From the NCBI RefSeq assembly GCF_003201835.2, contig NZ_CP029289.2:310001-374000 (forward strand): a stretch of DNA of 64,000 nt. The letters are read 5' to 3'. The notes under the pieces were generated by a model. The model was not told the DNA's origin and ran no database searches. It saw only the letters and a list, made by a program, of their open reading frames with translations. The stretch is from Acidianus brierleyi. Its GTDB lineage: Archaea; Thermoproteota; Thermoprotei_A; Sulfolobales; Sulfolobaceae. Shown one piece after another: positions 25,170 through 33,404 of the stretch. Positions within the stretch are counted from its first letter, which is position 1. Each line of letters begins with the position of its first letter. The position numbers and the translations under genes are program-made.

Positions 25170-27116
25170 TTATTTATATTTAATTTTTCTTCTAAATAAG
25201 TTTCTAATTACATGTCTCACATCATGAAACATTATATTATTATACGGACAAGCTTCTACGCAATCTCCAACTCCTACACATTTCATAGATTTGAATTCGC
25301 CTTTCTTTATGAAGTTTCCAGCCATATCCGTTAGACCCACTGGGCAAGCTCTTGCGCAATCCTTAGTTTTACATTTTAAACAGATAGTGGGATCCTTAAC
25401 TTGTAGCTTGAAGAATCCAAAACTGCCTATAAATTGATTAAATGTTCCCCATGAGCACCATCCTTGTGTTAAACAAGCATATGATCCCATAAATGGTATA
25501 GATATAAACACTATATACCATAATACGTTAAAATAAAAGGAATATAGAAATACTGTAGTATCAACTCCAAATATAGTGAAATTTAGAATACCTATTTCAT
25601 TGAGATAAGATATTATTGCAGCAACTAATAAAGCGCTCCACACACTTATTACTATTAATTTAAACCAAGGTTTTAATTTACTTCCGAGCGTTTTTCTTCC
25701 TAATTTGGAAGATCTATTAAAAGTTTTAAGAGAATCATAGAAAGTTCCTTGATACATTAGAGGAGCAGTACAAGTTACTGAACATATTTGTCTTGCTCCG
25801 AAGAGAAATGAAAGTACTGCAGATACAGCATATGTGCCTATTATTCCAGTTAATAGTACACTTGGAGAGACTGGTCCTAAAGTTCCTAACCCCATTGACC
25901 ACATATAAGGTATATATTGTACTTTAGAAGCTATTGGCGAGAAAGTAGGTAAAAATATAGTGTAAATTGCATAAGCTGAAATCATTAGAATAAATCTTAT
26001 TTTATTTTCAGTATTCTTAAGGTTCTTAATCCTAAATACAGCTAGCATTCCCATCTCAGTTCCCATCATAATAAGGAACCATACAGAACCAGTTACTGAT
26101 CCTATTATCGATATTAAATCAAATAATAGGCCTAAACCATAATAACTTAAAGGGTTTACGTATCCTAGGGATAGTGAAGAAATAAATCCTGGTATACTGG
26201 GAGCGAAAATTCCAGTAGCAAAATCTAAAACCCCTCCCATAAACCATTCCATTATAAATGTTAATGTTATGAATGAAAAAGTCCATTTAGCATTCTGCGT
26301 ATAGTTTCCCTTTATTTTGCTAGGTCCAGAAATTGCTCTAAAAATAAACCATGTCATTCCTGCTATCATAGAAAAATCAAACAAGTACCAGCTTCCAATC
26401 AGAAAATATACGAATTCACCAGCCATCATTAACGTAAATATTATCATCATTTCTAGGGACGTCATAGTTTCTTGTGTAGCCTTTAATCTTTCCCTATATA
26501 ATGTCTCGTAGATTATTATCGTAGCTACTATCATTAGACTGGCTGTAACCCAGATGGTATCATAAACAAATTTTATATTATTAGGAAATATGACAGGAGA
26601 AAATATCATTATGGGAAATAGTATAGCCAAATATTCTCTTAATGGGAAATTGATTGTTTTCAAGAAATATACTAATGTAAATAACATTTCAGTAGCCATC
26701 ACGCCAAAGTAATAGTAGTTTTCAACTCCTAATAGTGGATTGCCTAGACTCTTTGTTAAAATGGAGTAAAACGTTTCACCCATTAAAGCTTCAGAAACTG
26801 CCATCAATAGAGCAAAAACAAATATGGTAAGATTATTTCTTATGTTACCAATTTTCTTCTTAACTAGTCCTAAAATAGCTAGTAAACCTATTATCATATA
26901 AAAAGAGTTTGACATTAAAACCAATGCTTCAGTTATTTTATTCTGTGTAGAAAAAAAGAAAGGCAAACTAGCGAACATTACGACCATGCTACCAGATAAA
27001 TAAAGAACTACAAGAAAACCCAGTCCATTAATACCTTTTTTTATTAAGTAAATTAAATATATTGAAAATAATGCCATCAGTGATGCAACTACGATGAAAA
27101 CTAGATCAAACTCCAT
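25170..27116 (-). CDS. Polytopic membrane protein with C-terminal ferredoxin domain
   Basis: A 648-residue protein with about fourteen TM helices. The C-terminal ~120 residues form a NapH-like polyferredoxin region: YACLTQGWCSWGTF, then CLKCKTKDCARACP and CVGVGDCVEACP, which can bind two 4Fe-4S clusters on the cytoplasmic side. It lies upstream of the oxidase subunit I gene on the same strand with a 110-base AT-rich gap. It would suit an electron conduit between soluble carriers and the membrane. An Fe-S membrane protein is also part of the fox cluster of iron oxidisers; the link is suggestive only. A cluster-binding CSVTCTAPLMYQG segment lies in a loop near residue 450. Confidence 0.8.
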   Translation of the reverse strand: MEFDLVFIVVASLMALFSIYLIYLIKKGINGLGFLVVLYLSGSMVVMFASLPFFFSTQNKITEALVLMSNSFYMIIGLLAILGLVKKKIGNIRNNLTIFVFALLMAVSEALMGETFYSILTKSLGNPLLGVENYYYFGVMATEMLFTLVYFLKTINFPLREYLAILFPIMIFSPVIFPNNIKFVYDTIWVTASLMIVATIIIYETLYRERLKATQETMTSLEMMIIFTLMMAGEFVYFLIGSWYLFDFSMIAGMTWFIFRAISGPSKIKGNYTQNAKWTFSFITLTFIMEWFMGGVLDFATGIFAPSIPGFISSLSLGYVNPLSYYGLGLLFDLISIIGSVTGSVWFLIMMGTEMGMLAVFRIKNLKNTENKIRFILMISAYAIYTIFLPTFSPIASKVQYIPYMWSMGLGTLGPVSPSVLLTGIIGTYAVSAVLSFLFGARQICSVTCTAPLMYQGTFYDSLKTFNRSSKLGRKTLGSKLKPWFKLIVISVWSALLVAAIISYLNEIGILNFTIFGVDTTVFLYSFYFNVLWYIVFISIPFMGSYACLTQGWCSWGTFNQFIGSFGFFKLQVKDPTICLKCKTKDCARACPVGLTDMAGNFIKKGEFKSMKCVGVGDCVEACPYNNIMFHDVRHVIRNLFRRKIKYK

Positions 27117-27265
27117 AATTAAAAATCAGATTATTAGTTTAAAAATATTAACATATATGTTTTTTGTTTATACAACTTTTTAAAATATAATATTAAAATT
27201 TAATAGAGTATACTATCCGTTTTCATCTAAAAAAATAATAAACTCTTTTCTCTATAAGAAGTATA

Positions 27266-28024
27266 ATGTATGTAAACTTAGAAGATCATAATAATTACTG
27301 CGTTATATCGTTTAATACGGGCGGTAAATATAATTTAGTTAATATAAAATTTATGATAGAATTCCTAGATACTTTGGCTGAGATAGAAAAAAATAGATCT
27401 TATAGATTTATAATGATTCATGGGGAAAACGGTAATTTCGGAGCTGGAGCAGATATTAGAGAATTACTTAAAGCTTCTGAAGATAAGGAATTTGCAATAT
27501 CTTTTTTTAACTATATGAAAGCCATGTATCAAAAATTACTAAATATAAATAAGATTACAATAGCTCAAGTTAATGGCGTAGCGTATGGTGCCTCATTAGA
27601 GATGTTATTACTCATGGACTTTGTTATTGCTGAAGAAAGCTCTAAATTCGCGGCCCCTGGTGGTAAAATAGGAGTCTTTCCACCAGTATTAGTATCACTA
27701 GGTCCTTATATAATAGGTTTAAGGAACGTTAAAAGATTGGCAATGTTAGGCGAAGAGATAGATTCTAAAGAGGCCAAGAATATTGGTCTTATAGATTCGT
27801 ATGGAGATATTAAGGAGGAGACGAATAGTTTAGTTTCAAAACTCGTGAGTTTTTCTCCAACTGCATTATTATCAATGAAAAGATTAGTTTTGAGTAATAT
27901 GAGTCATAATCTAGATGATGCTTTTGAAAGCATTATTTCTCAAGTTACTAGCGATAATGCAAAAGAAGGAATATCATCATTCTTAGCTAAAATAAAACCG
28001 TCTTGGACTAATTTTCAGTTTTAA
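27266..28024 (+). CDS. Enoyl-CoA hydratase/isomerase family protein
   Basis: A 252-residue crotonase-fold protein with the oxyanion-hole segments HGENGNFGAGADIREL and QVNGVAYGASLEMLLLMDFVIAEE. The GADI and YGA turns that hold the acyl-CoA thioester are present. Substrate is unknown; it could act in fatty acid or hydroxypropionate/hydroxybutyrate-type CoA metabolism. The C-terminal helix is of normal length. The gene ends two bases before the convergent ABC permease gene. Confidence 0.85.
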   Translation: MYVNLEDHNNYCVISFNTGGKYNLVNIKFMIEFLDTLAEIEKNRSYRFIMIHGENGNFGAGADIRELLKASEDKEFAISFFNYMKAMYQKLLNINKITIAQVNGVAYGASLEMLLLMDFVIAEESSKFAAPGGKIGVFPPVLVSLGPYIIGLRNVKRLAMLGEEIDSKEAKNIGLIDSYGDIKEETNSLVSKLVSFSPTALLSMKRLVLSNMSHNLDDAFESIISQVTSDNAKEGISSFLAKIKPSWTNFQF

Positions 28025-28026
28025 CA

Positions 28027-29022
28027 TTACTCAAATTCTCTTAGTTTCATTAATCTACTACCTAATGCTAGGAATATTAGTGTTCCTAATATTACGTAAA
28101 TGATATAGAAGGGATTCGGAGGTACGTTATATACAATAATGTCTCTTATTATGCTATCTATAACGGAAACTGGTTGATATTGCACTACAACCCTTAGACT
28201 AGAAGGAAATGCATAAATAGAGAAAAAGGCTGTGCTAAGAAATATTAACGGGATAGTTACTACGTTAGCAGCTACATTAGAAACAAATAATTTATCTTTT
28301 GGTGTTAATCCAAATATTATTGCACCAAGACCAGAAAACATAAGCGTTGAAATTATCAGGAATCCAATGAAAGAAAGTCCAATTAAAGGTAGAAATCCGA
28401 ATAATAATGATAATGCTAGAATGGGTGTAATAGAGATGAGCGTAATAATTATCTCATAGATTACTAATGAGGTTACCCATTCATAACTCTTCAATGGAGA
28501 GGCTGCTAATCTATCTACCAATCTATCCCTATAATATCCAGATGCTACTCCAGTTACTCCGAAAATACCATTTGATAATGCTACTACTCCAATCATTCCA
28601 GATATTATATATTCATAATATGAGTTTCCATACTTAAGAACTGAGGAATAGTGAATTTGTGAGTTATTAGTATAGTATTGATTAATTAAAGCTTGTAAGG
28701 ACGGTACTAAATATTTATCGTCTTGAGGATAATAAATTGATACATTATCCTTGATAATCTGTACATAAATATAGTTGTGAAGAAGGGCTTCTTTTTCATT
28801 ATTCCCATACAATGCAGTAAATAGTTGGCTACCATTTATAAATTTACCAACTTGGCTATTATTTATAATAACAAATTCATGGACTTGCGTACCTGCTCCA
28901 AAACCTAGTGCGAAAATTAGTGTTAAAAATATTGGGAAAAATATGATAAAGAACCAGGTCTCCTTACTATTAAGATTATCTTTAATGATGGCTTTTGTTG
29001 TTAAAAAAATATTTTTCATCAT
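28027..29022 (-). CDS. ABC-2 type exporter permease
   Basis: A 331-residue permease with one N-terminal TM, a large external loop (about residues 45-145, with several Asn-X-Ser/Thr sequons), and five more TM helices, as in ABC-2 (DrrB/NatB-like) exporters. Its ATG overlaps the stop of the ATPase gene (ATGA), so the two form one transporter. Substrate unknown; relatives export drugs, lipids or ions. Confidence 0.85.
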   Translation of the reverse strand: MMKNIFLTTKAIIKDNLNSKETWFFIIFFPIFLTLIFALGFGAGTQVHEFVIINNSQVGKFINGSQLFTALYGNNEKEALLHNYIYVQIIKDNVSIYYPQDDKYLVPSLQALINQYYTNNSQIHYSSVLKYGNSYYEYIISGMIGVVALSNGIFGVTGVASGYYRDRLVDRLAASPLKSYEWVTSLVIYEIIITLISITPILALSLLFGFLPLIGLSFIGFLIISTLMFSGLGAIIFGLTPKDKLFVSNVAANVVTIPLIFLSTAFFSIYAFPSSLRVVVQYQPVSVIDSIIRDIIVYNVPPNPFYIIYVILGTLIFLALGSRLMKLREFE

Positions 29023-29741
29023 TGCTCACCTAAACTTTCCATTAGTGCTAAATATGCTTCTTCTAGGTTAGATTTATTAAATTCACTCATAAGTTCTTTT
29101 GGAGTTCCTATTCTCACAATTCTTCCATCATATATCACTGCTACCTTATCAGAAAGAATTTCAGCTTCGTCTAAATAATGCGTTGTTAAAAGTACTGTTA
29201 TTCCACTTCTCTTTAAATCTCTTACAATATCCCACAAATTTCTTCTCGATTTTGGATCTAATCCTACAGTAGGCTCATCTAAGTACACTATTTTAGGATC
29301 TCCTGCTAATGCACAAGCTATAGCAACTCTTCTCTTGTACCCTCCAGATAATTGTTTAAATTTAGTTTTAACGTATTTTTTAAGATCTAGAATATCGATA
29401 AGCTCGTCTATATCTGATTTTTTATCGTATAAACTTGAGAAATATTTTATATTATCTTCCACTGTGAGATCAGAAAAACCTTGGAATTCTTGAGGGACTA
29501 TGCCAACAATTTTTCTAACCTCATTACACATTTCTGGAATATTAAAGCCTAGAACACTCACTTTACCTTTAGTAGGCTTTAGAACACAGGAAAGAATCTT
29601 AACGGTAGTTGTTTTACCTGCACCATTAGGTCCTAATAACGAAAATACTTCTCCAGAATTTACTGAGAAGGAAATTCCTCTAAGAGCTTCAACCCTATTT
29701 TTATATATTTTCCATAAATCTTCAACTTCAATGCTCATCAT
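29019..29741 (-). CDS. ABC transporter ATPase (ABC-2 exporter)
   Basis: A 240-residue nucleotide-binding subunit with Walker A GPNGAGKTTT, signature LSGGYKRRVAIA, Walker B KIVYLDEPTVGLD, and the H-loop LLTTHYLDEAE. Cytoplasmic partner of the permease encoded downstream with a four-base overlap. The start may be the first or second ATG (29741 or 29738). The start lies next to the divergent AIR-synthase-like gene, so both promoters must share a very short region. Confidence 0.92.
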   Translation of the reverse strand: MMSIEVEDLWKIYKNRVEALRGISFSVNSGEVFSLLGPNGAGKTTTVKILSCVLKPTKGKVSVLGFNIPEMCNEVRKIVGIVPQEFQGFSDLTVEDNIKYFSSLYDKKSDIDELIDILDLKKYVKTKFKQLSGGYKRRVAIACALAGDPKIVYLDEPTVGLDPKSRRNLWDIVRDLKRSGITVLLTTHYLDEAEILSDKVAVIYDGRIVRIGTPKELMSEFNKSNLEEAYLALMESLGEQ

Positions 29742-29772
29742 GATTTATTTTATTTTTTCACAAGTAAATAAT

Positions 29773-30720
29773 GTGTCTTTTGGTAAAATTTCCCCTGAGC
29801 AGTTTTTAAGTAGAATAAAATCTGGTAATTGCATTATATGTCCAGCATTAGGTGAAGACGATGCGGTATTAAAACTTAATAAAAAATATTTAGTTATTCA
29901 TTCTGATCCTATTACAGAGTCTGGTCTAGACTCTGGATTTCTCTCAGTGGTTGTAGCATGTAACGACGTTAATATGAAGGGCACAGCATGTAAATGGGTA
30001 CTTACTACTGTATTATTATCAAGAGAAGACAATCTTAATAATATAATAGACGGAATAAATGAGGCTTGTAGTTTAATAGGATGTAATGTTGTAGGAGGGC
30101 ATACTGAAGTGGTTGATATAAATCGTGACATAGTAGTTACTACTGCATTAGGAGAAACAGATAAGATAATGGAAATCAATTCTGTTAAGGATGGCGATTA
30201 TGTAGTTTTAATAGGCGACATAGGAATAGAAGGATCTTGGATTTTAGCTACTCAGTTTCAATCTTTACTTAGATCTAAAGGCGTTAGTGATGAAGTAATA
30301 GAAGCTGCTAAAGCCTTTAAGAAGGAATTAATAGTACAGTCTAAGGCTTTAGCTATTTCTAGATTAGTGAAATTTATGCATGATACAACTGATGGTGGGC
30401 TTTTACAAGCACTTTTTGAACTAGCTAAAAGATCAAATATGACAGTATCAATTAGAGAAGACTCTATACCATTAAGAAGAGAAGTTCACGAAGTAACGGC
30501 AGCATTAAATATTGATCCATTAAAATTTATCTCTTCTGGGGCTTTTATAGCTATAACTGATAATCCAAAAGAAATACTTAGTAAAGTAAATGGCTATATC
30601 ATAGGCAAATTAGTAAAAGGGGAACCTATAGTTAAAACCGAAAAAAGAATAATAAATGATAATGTAAAGGAGGAATTAGCTAGGATTGAAAATAGTTATA
30701 ATGGCTGGTGGAAAAGGTAG
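29773..30720 (+). CDS. AIR synthase-related protein (PurM/HypE/ThiL superfamily)
   Basis: About 315 residues with the two-domain PurM-like fold. The ATP-binding N-terminal region has GEDDAVLKL and HSDPITESG, followed by ACNDVNMKG and VGGHTEV; the C-terminal half has HDTTDGGLLQAL, typical of HypE-like proteins. The HypE C-terminal PRIC cysteine is missing, so it is not a hydrogenase maturation factor of normal type. I prefer the GTG at 29773 (MSFGKISPEQFL); an ATG at 29740 would overlap the divergent ABC gene start. It overlaps the following nucleotidyltransferase gene by 35 bases, so they are co-translated. Confidence 0.8.
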   Translation: MSFGKISPEQFLSRIKSGNCIICPALGEDDAVLKLNKKYLVIHSDPITESGLDSGFLSVVVACNDVNMKGTACKWVLTTVLLSREDNLNNIIDGINEACSLIGCNVVGGHTEVVDINRDIVVTTALGETDKIMEINSVKDGDYVVLIGDIGIEGSWILATQFQSLLRSKGVSDEVIEAAKAFKKELIVQSKALAISRLVKFMHDTTDGGLLQALFELAKRSNMTVSIREDSIPLRREVHEVTAALNIDPLKFISSGAFIAITDNPKEILSKVNGYIIGKLVKGEPIVKTEKRIINDNVKEELARIENSYNGWWKR

Positions 30721-31180
30721 TAGATTATCTCCTAGAAAGCCATTATTAGAAGTCTGTAGTATTCCAATGATAGCTAGAGTTTATAATGTGGCTGAAAAAA
30801 TATCAACTGATATTTATATTGCTACAATAAAAAATCATGTTATAGAAAAAGAGCTAATTTTACGTTTTCCTAATATAATTTACACATCAGGGAAAGGATA
30901 TGAGAATGACGTATTAGAAGCTGTAACAACAATAGGATTTCCAGTTTTAGTTCTTCCTTCAGATATACCGTTTTTAAAAATAGATTATGTTAAGCCTCTT
31001 TTCACTTGTAAATCTTCTATCTGTACTCTTCTCTCTAGAGGAAAGTTTGTTGGTATAAGTTTATGGAATTCAGATAATCTTAATGACTTTTCATCAATTG
31101 AGAGTAATGTAGATATTATAAATGTTAATACTAAAGAAGATCTTTCCATAGCAAATAAATTATGCTATGAGAATATTTAG
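30686..31180 (+). CDS. CobY-like nucleotidyltransferase (adenosylcobinamide-phosphate guanylyltransferase type)
   Basis: A 164-residue MobA/CobY-like NTP transferase with the N-terminal loop MAGGKGSRLSPRKPLLEV, a SDIPFL metal-binding aspartate segment, and a C-terminal NVNTKEDLSIAN that is usual in CobY (GTP:AdoCbi-P guanylyltransferase of the archaeal cobalamin pathway). The gene uses a TTG start with an AAGGAGG-like site about 13 bases upstream, inside the previous gene. The downstream DUF1614 gene overlaps it. The CobY assignment rests on family resemblance and length (CobY about 170-200). Confidence 0.75.
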   Translation: MKIVIMAGGKGSRLSPRKPLLEVCSIPMIARVYNVAEKISTDIYIATIKNHVIEKELILRFPNIIYTSGKGYENDVLEAVTTIGFPVLVLPSDIPFLKIDYVKPLFTCKSSICTLLSRGKFVGISLWNSDNLNDFSSIESNVDIINVNTKEDLSIANKLCYENI

Positions 31181-31914
31181 TGAGAATCTTGAAGAGGATA
31201 GTTATATTTTCTCCATTTAGAGGAATGTTATTGCCAGTTTATATTTTGCTTGGATTACTTTTAATGGTAGTAGCACTAGGTTATTTTAAGGATTTATTAG
31301 TATTCGTGGGTATTAGTAAAAAACTGAGCTATTTTTTTGCATTTGAGTTATCTTTTTTAAGTCTAGCGTTAAGTCCAGTAAATGTGGTGCTCAAAGAAGT
31401 TAGAAAGAAAGATCTTTCTCAGTCTTATGATGTTGTGTATGTTTTTGGTATACCATTTTATGTACCTAAACTTTCTCTTTCATATACTACTACGCTGATA
31501 GCTTTTAATATTGGTGGGGCTATAATTCCCGTATTATTATCTTTAACTTTATTGTTTTATCTTGTTTCTAAAATTTTTCTTATTTTAATAAATATAATTC
31601 TAATAACGATAATATCTAAATATTTTTCAAAAGTTATTCCAGGTGTAGGGGTAGTGATGCATCCTCTTATACCTCCAATATTTTCCACTATAATCAGTTA
31701 CATTCTATTTTTGCATCAGCCTATTCTAGTTCCAGTCTCTGCATATATAGGTAGTGTATTCGGAACACTAATAGGTGCAGATTTACTTAATCTAAGGAAA
31801 ATTATTGAAGCTAGTCCACAGATAGTTAGTATTGGAGGAATGGGTAGTTTTGACGGAATATTTTTATCTGGATTATTTAGTGTTGTATTCGGAGAATTAC
31901 TAATATCTATATGA
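31180..31914 (+). CDS. DUF1614 family membrane protein
   Basis: A 244-residue integral membrane protein with about seven TM helices. It has the family features FNIGGAIIPVLLSL and VSIGGMGSFDGIFLSG with an Asp-Gly in a membrane-edge loop. The function of DUF1614 is unknown. It starts with GTG on the last base of the CobY-like stop codon, so it belongs to this three-gene operon, and it overlaps the convergent gene at its end by 15 bases. Confidence 0.7.
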   Translation: MRILKRIVIFSPFRGMLLPVYILLGLLLMVVALGYFKDLLVFVGISKKLSYFFAFELSFLSLALSPVNVVLKEVRKKDLSQSYDVVYVFGIPFYVPKLSLSYTTTLIAFNIGGAIIPVLLSLTLLFYLVSKIFLILINIILITIISKYFSKVIPGVGVVMHPLIPPIFSTIISYILFLHQPILVPVSAYIGSVFGTLIGADLLNLRKIIEASPQIVSIGGMGSFDGIFLSGLFSVVFGELLISI

Positions 31915-32157
31915 TATTCTACCCTTCTTATATATCTTAATGAGAGCTACCGCTTCTCCTTGTTCTTTAAATTTTACCATAACTTTTCCTCCAGTAAATT
32001 GCCCAATTAAGTATTGTATATTACCTTCGGAATAACTATCGTAATCAAGTAGCTCTCCTAAGTTGAATTTATTTCCTATTCTGTCTAGAATGAAGAGTTC
32101 ATAGTCTTCAGAGCTTATAGACCTAGGAGGGGTAGTAAAAACATATATCTTTCTCAT
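31900..32157 (-). CDS. Hypothetical protein
   Basis: An 85-residue protein that I do not recognise. Beta-rich and basic at the C-terminus (KIYKKGRISYRY), with a conserved-looking FTTPPRSISSEDYELF segment near the N-terminus. It overlaps the DUF1614 gene tail to tail. A normal TATA-like region upstream is shared with the divergent ThiN gene. Probably a real small Sulfolobales gene; no function assigned. Confidence 0.5.
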   Translation of the reverse strand: MRKIYVFTTPPRSISSEDYELFILDRIGNKFNLGELLDYDSYSEGNIQYLIGQFTGGKVMVKFKEQGEAVALIKIYKKGRISYRY

Positions 32158-32210
32158 AATTAATGATTAATACCATTATAGCTTAAATCGTTTACGTAAA
32201 AATAGATAGT

Positions 32211-32762
32211 ATGGTTGAACAAACGGAAAGAGATCAAGTTTTGTTAAAGTTAAAAGAAGCCGCAGATTATTTTGTATCCAATCCTAAATCTTACTTGCTA
32301 ATTCCAGAAATAAGAGTGAATATAGTATATGCATTACCTGACGCTAAAGATGAAAAAGACGTTGCAGCTATTCCTGGCAGAATAACTTCGGCTTTTAGTA
32401 GAGCAATATATTGTATGCCACCAGCTTTTGGCGCTTCAGATCATGTAGCTAGGGTTGTGCTAACTGCAATGAAGTATAATAAAGATAGAAGGAGTGCTAT
32501 AGATATAAGATATTATGATAATATAGTAAAAAAATTAGATGATGTGTATATATTCGATAGAAGACAGGAGCCTCTAGAGTCTAGAGAAAAGGAAGGACAT
32601 ACTATGAACTTTATGGTAGATACAGCTTTTCGTAAAAAAGGCCAGATCCCCACTTATATAGTAGATCTAGGAGATATCGGTAAAGAACCTACAATATTTA
32701 TACTAGGTAATGATCCATTGAGTGTAGTAAAGAAGTCTCTAGAACTACTTTCGTTCATTTAG
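32211..32762 (+). CDS. Stand-alone ThiN-domain protein (thiamine-phosphate synthase-like)
   Basis: A 183-residue protein that matches the ThiN domain over its whole length: VNIVYALPDAKDEKDVAAIP with GRI, GASDHVARVVLTAM (including the conserved His), and RRSAIDIRY (including the conserved Arg). ThiN joins the pyrimidine and thiazole halves of thiamine phosphate; in archaea the domain also serves as ligand sensor in ThiR regulators. There is no DNA-binding or ThiD domain here, so an enzyme is more likely than a regulator. A SegB-like site lies within the gene at 32572-32586. The end overlaps the padR gene by 18 bases. Confidence 0.75.
   Translation: MVEQTERDQVLLKLKEAADYFVSNPKSYLLIPEIRVNIVYALPDAKDEKDVAAIPGRITSAFSRAIYCMPPAFGASDHVARVVLTAMKYNKDRRSAIDIRYYDNIVKKLDDVYIFDRRQEPLESREKEGHTMNFMVDTAFRKKGQIPTYIVDLGDIGKEPTIFILGNDPLSVVKKSLELLSFI
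32572..32586. promoter_or_regulatory. SegB-like palindromic site inside thiN-like gene
   Basis: CTCTAGAGTCTAGAG shares the 10-base core AGAGTCTAGA with the SegB site that I recall from Sulfolobus (GTAGAGTCTAGACTA). It lies about 2.4 kb from segAB. Binding is inferred from sequence only. Confidence 0.4.
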
Positions 32763-33194
32763 CCTATTTTCTATTTCCTTCTTACAATTGTTTAATATTT
32801 CTGAGATTTCCTTATATTTTTCTTCATCTAGAATATCTTTATAATTATAAAGGAAAAATCCTAAATTTATTAGTTCTGAAACTAATCTTCTATATTCGCT
32901 ATGAGTAGCGAAGAAAGTATTTACTTTTTCTTTTATCCTCAAATATTCTTTTTTGCCATCTTCAGTTATATAGTAAATTTTTTTGGAGTCTTTTTCTTCA
33001 ACTCCTATAAGATTTTGAGACATAAGACCTTTTAATACTGGATACAAGGAACCTGGACTTGGTTTATAGATGCCACCGAATTTTTTCTCGATAGTCTTCA
33101 TTATTTCATATGCATGCATTGGTTTTTCATTTAAACATTCCAGGATTAGTAGTTTTAATTTGCCTTTCTTTAGCCTCTCTAAGTTCATTCTCAC
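32745..33194 (-). CDS. PadR family transcriptional regulator
   Basis: A 149-residue PadR-type regulator: N-terminal winged helix with KLLILECLNEKPMHAYEI, PSPGSLYPVLKGL and the wing IYYITEDGKKEY, then a C-terminal dimerisation helix pair. Start is ATG at 33194 or 33188. A perfect palindrome sits just upstream of the start and may be its own operator. It is divergent from the flavoprotein gene, which is a likely target. Inducer unknown. Confidence 0.88.
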   Translation of the reverse strand: MRMNLERLKKGKLKLLILECLNEKPMHAYEIMKTIEKKFGGIYKPSPGSLYPVLKGLMSQNLIGVEEKDSKKIYYITEDGKKEYLRIKEKVNTFFATHSEYRRLVSELINLGFFLYNYKDILDEEKYKEISEILNNCKKEIENRLNERK

Positions 33195-33204
33195 ATTATA
33201 AAAT

Positions 33205-33215
33205 ACTTCTGAAGT
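33205..33215. promoter_or_regulatory. Palindrome before padR, possible operator
   Basis: ACTTCTGAAGT is a perfect palindrome with flanking ATA/TAT, located 10-20 bases before the padR start, over the expected promoter. PadR proteins often repress themselves through such sites. The rest of the 189-base gap to the flavoprotein gene is AT-rich with no further structure that I can see. Confidence 0.4.
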
Positions 33216-33404
33216 GTATAATATGTTTAGTTAGTCAGTGTGTAATTCTTATTTCCTACTAAATTTTCTATAACAGTGTTTATTTTATATTATAATCTAG
33301 TCCTCAAAGTATGTTAACTTGATTATTTAGATTATATTTTTCTATAAATTAAAATAAAAATCATTTAGTGTAACCCTTAAATAGTGAAAAACCAAAAATT
33401 GCAT

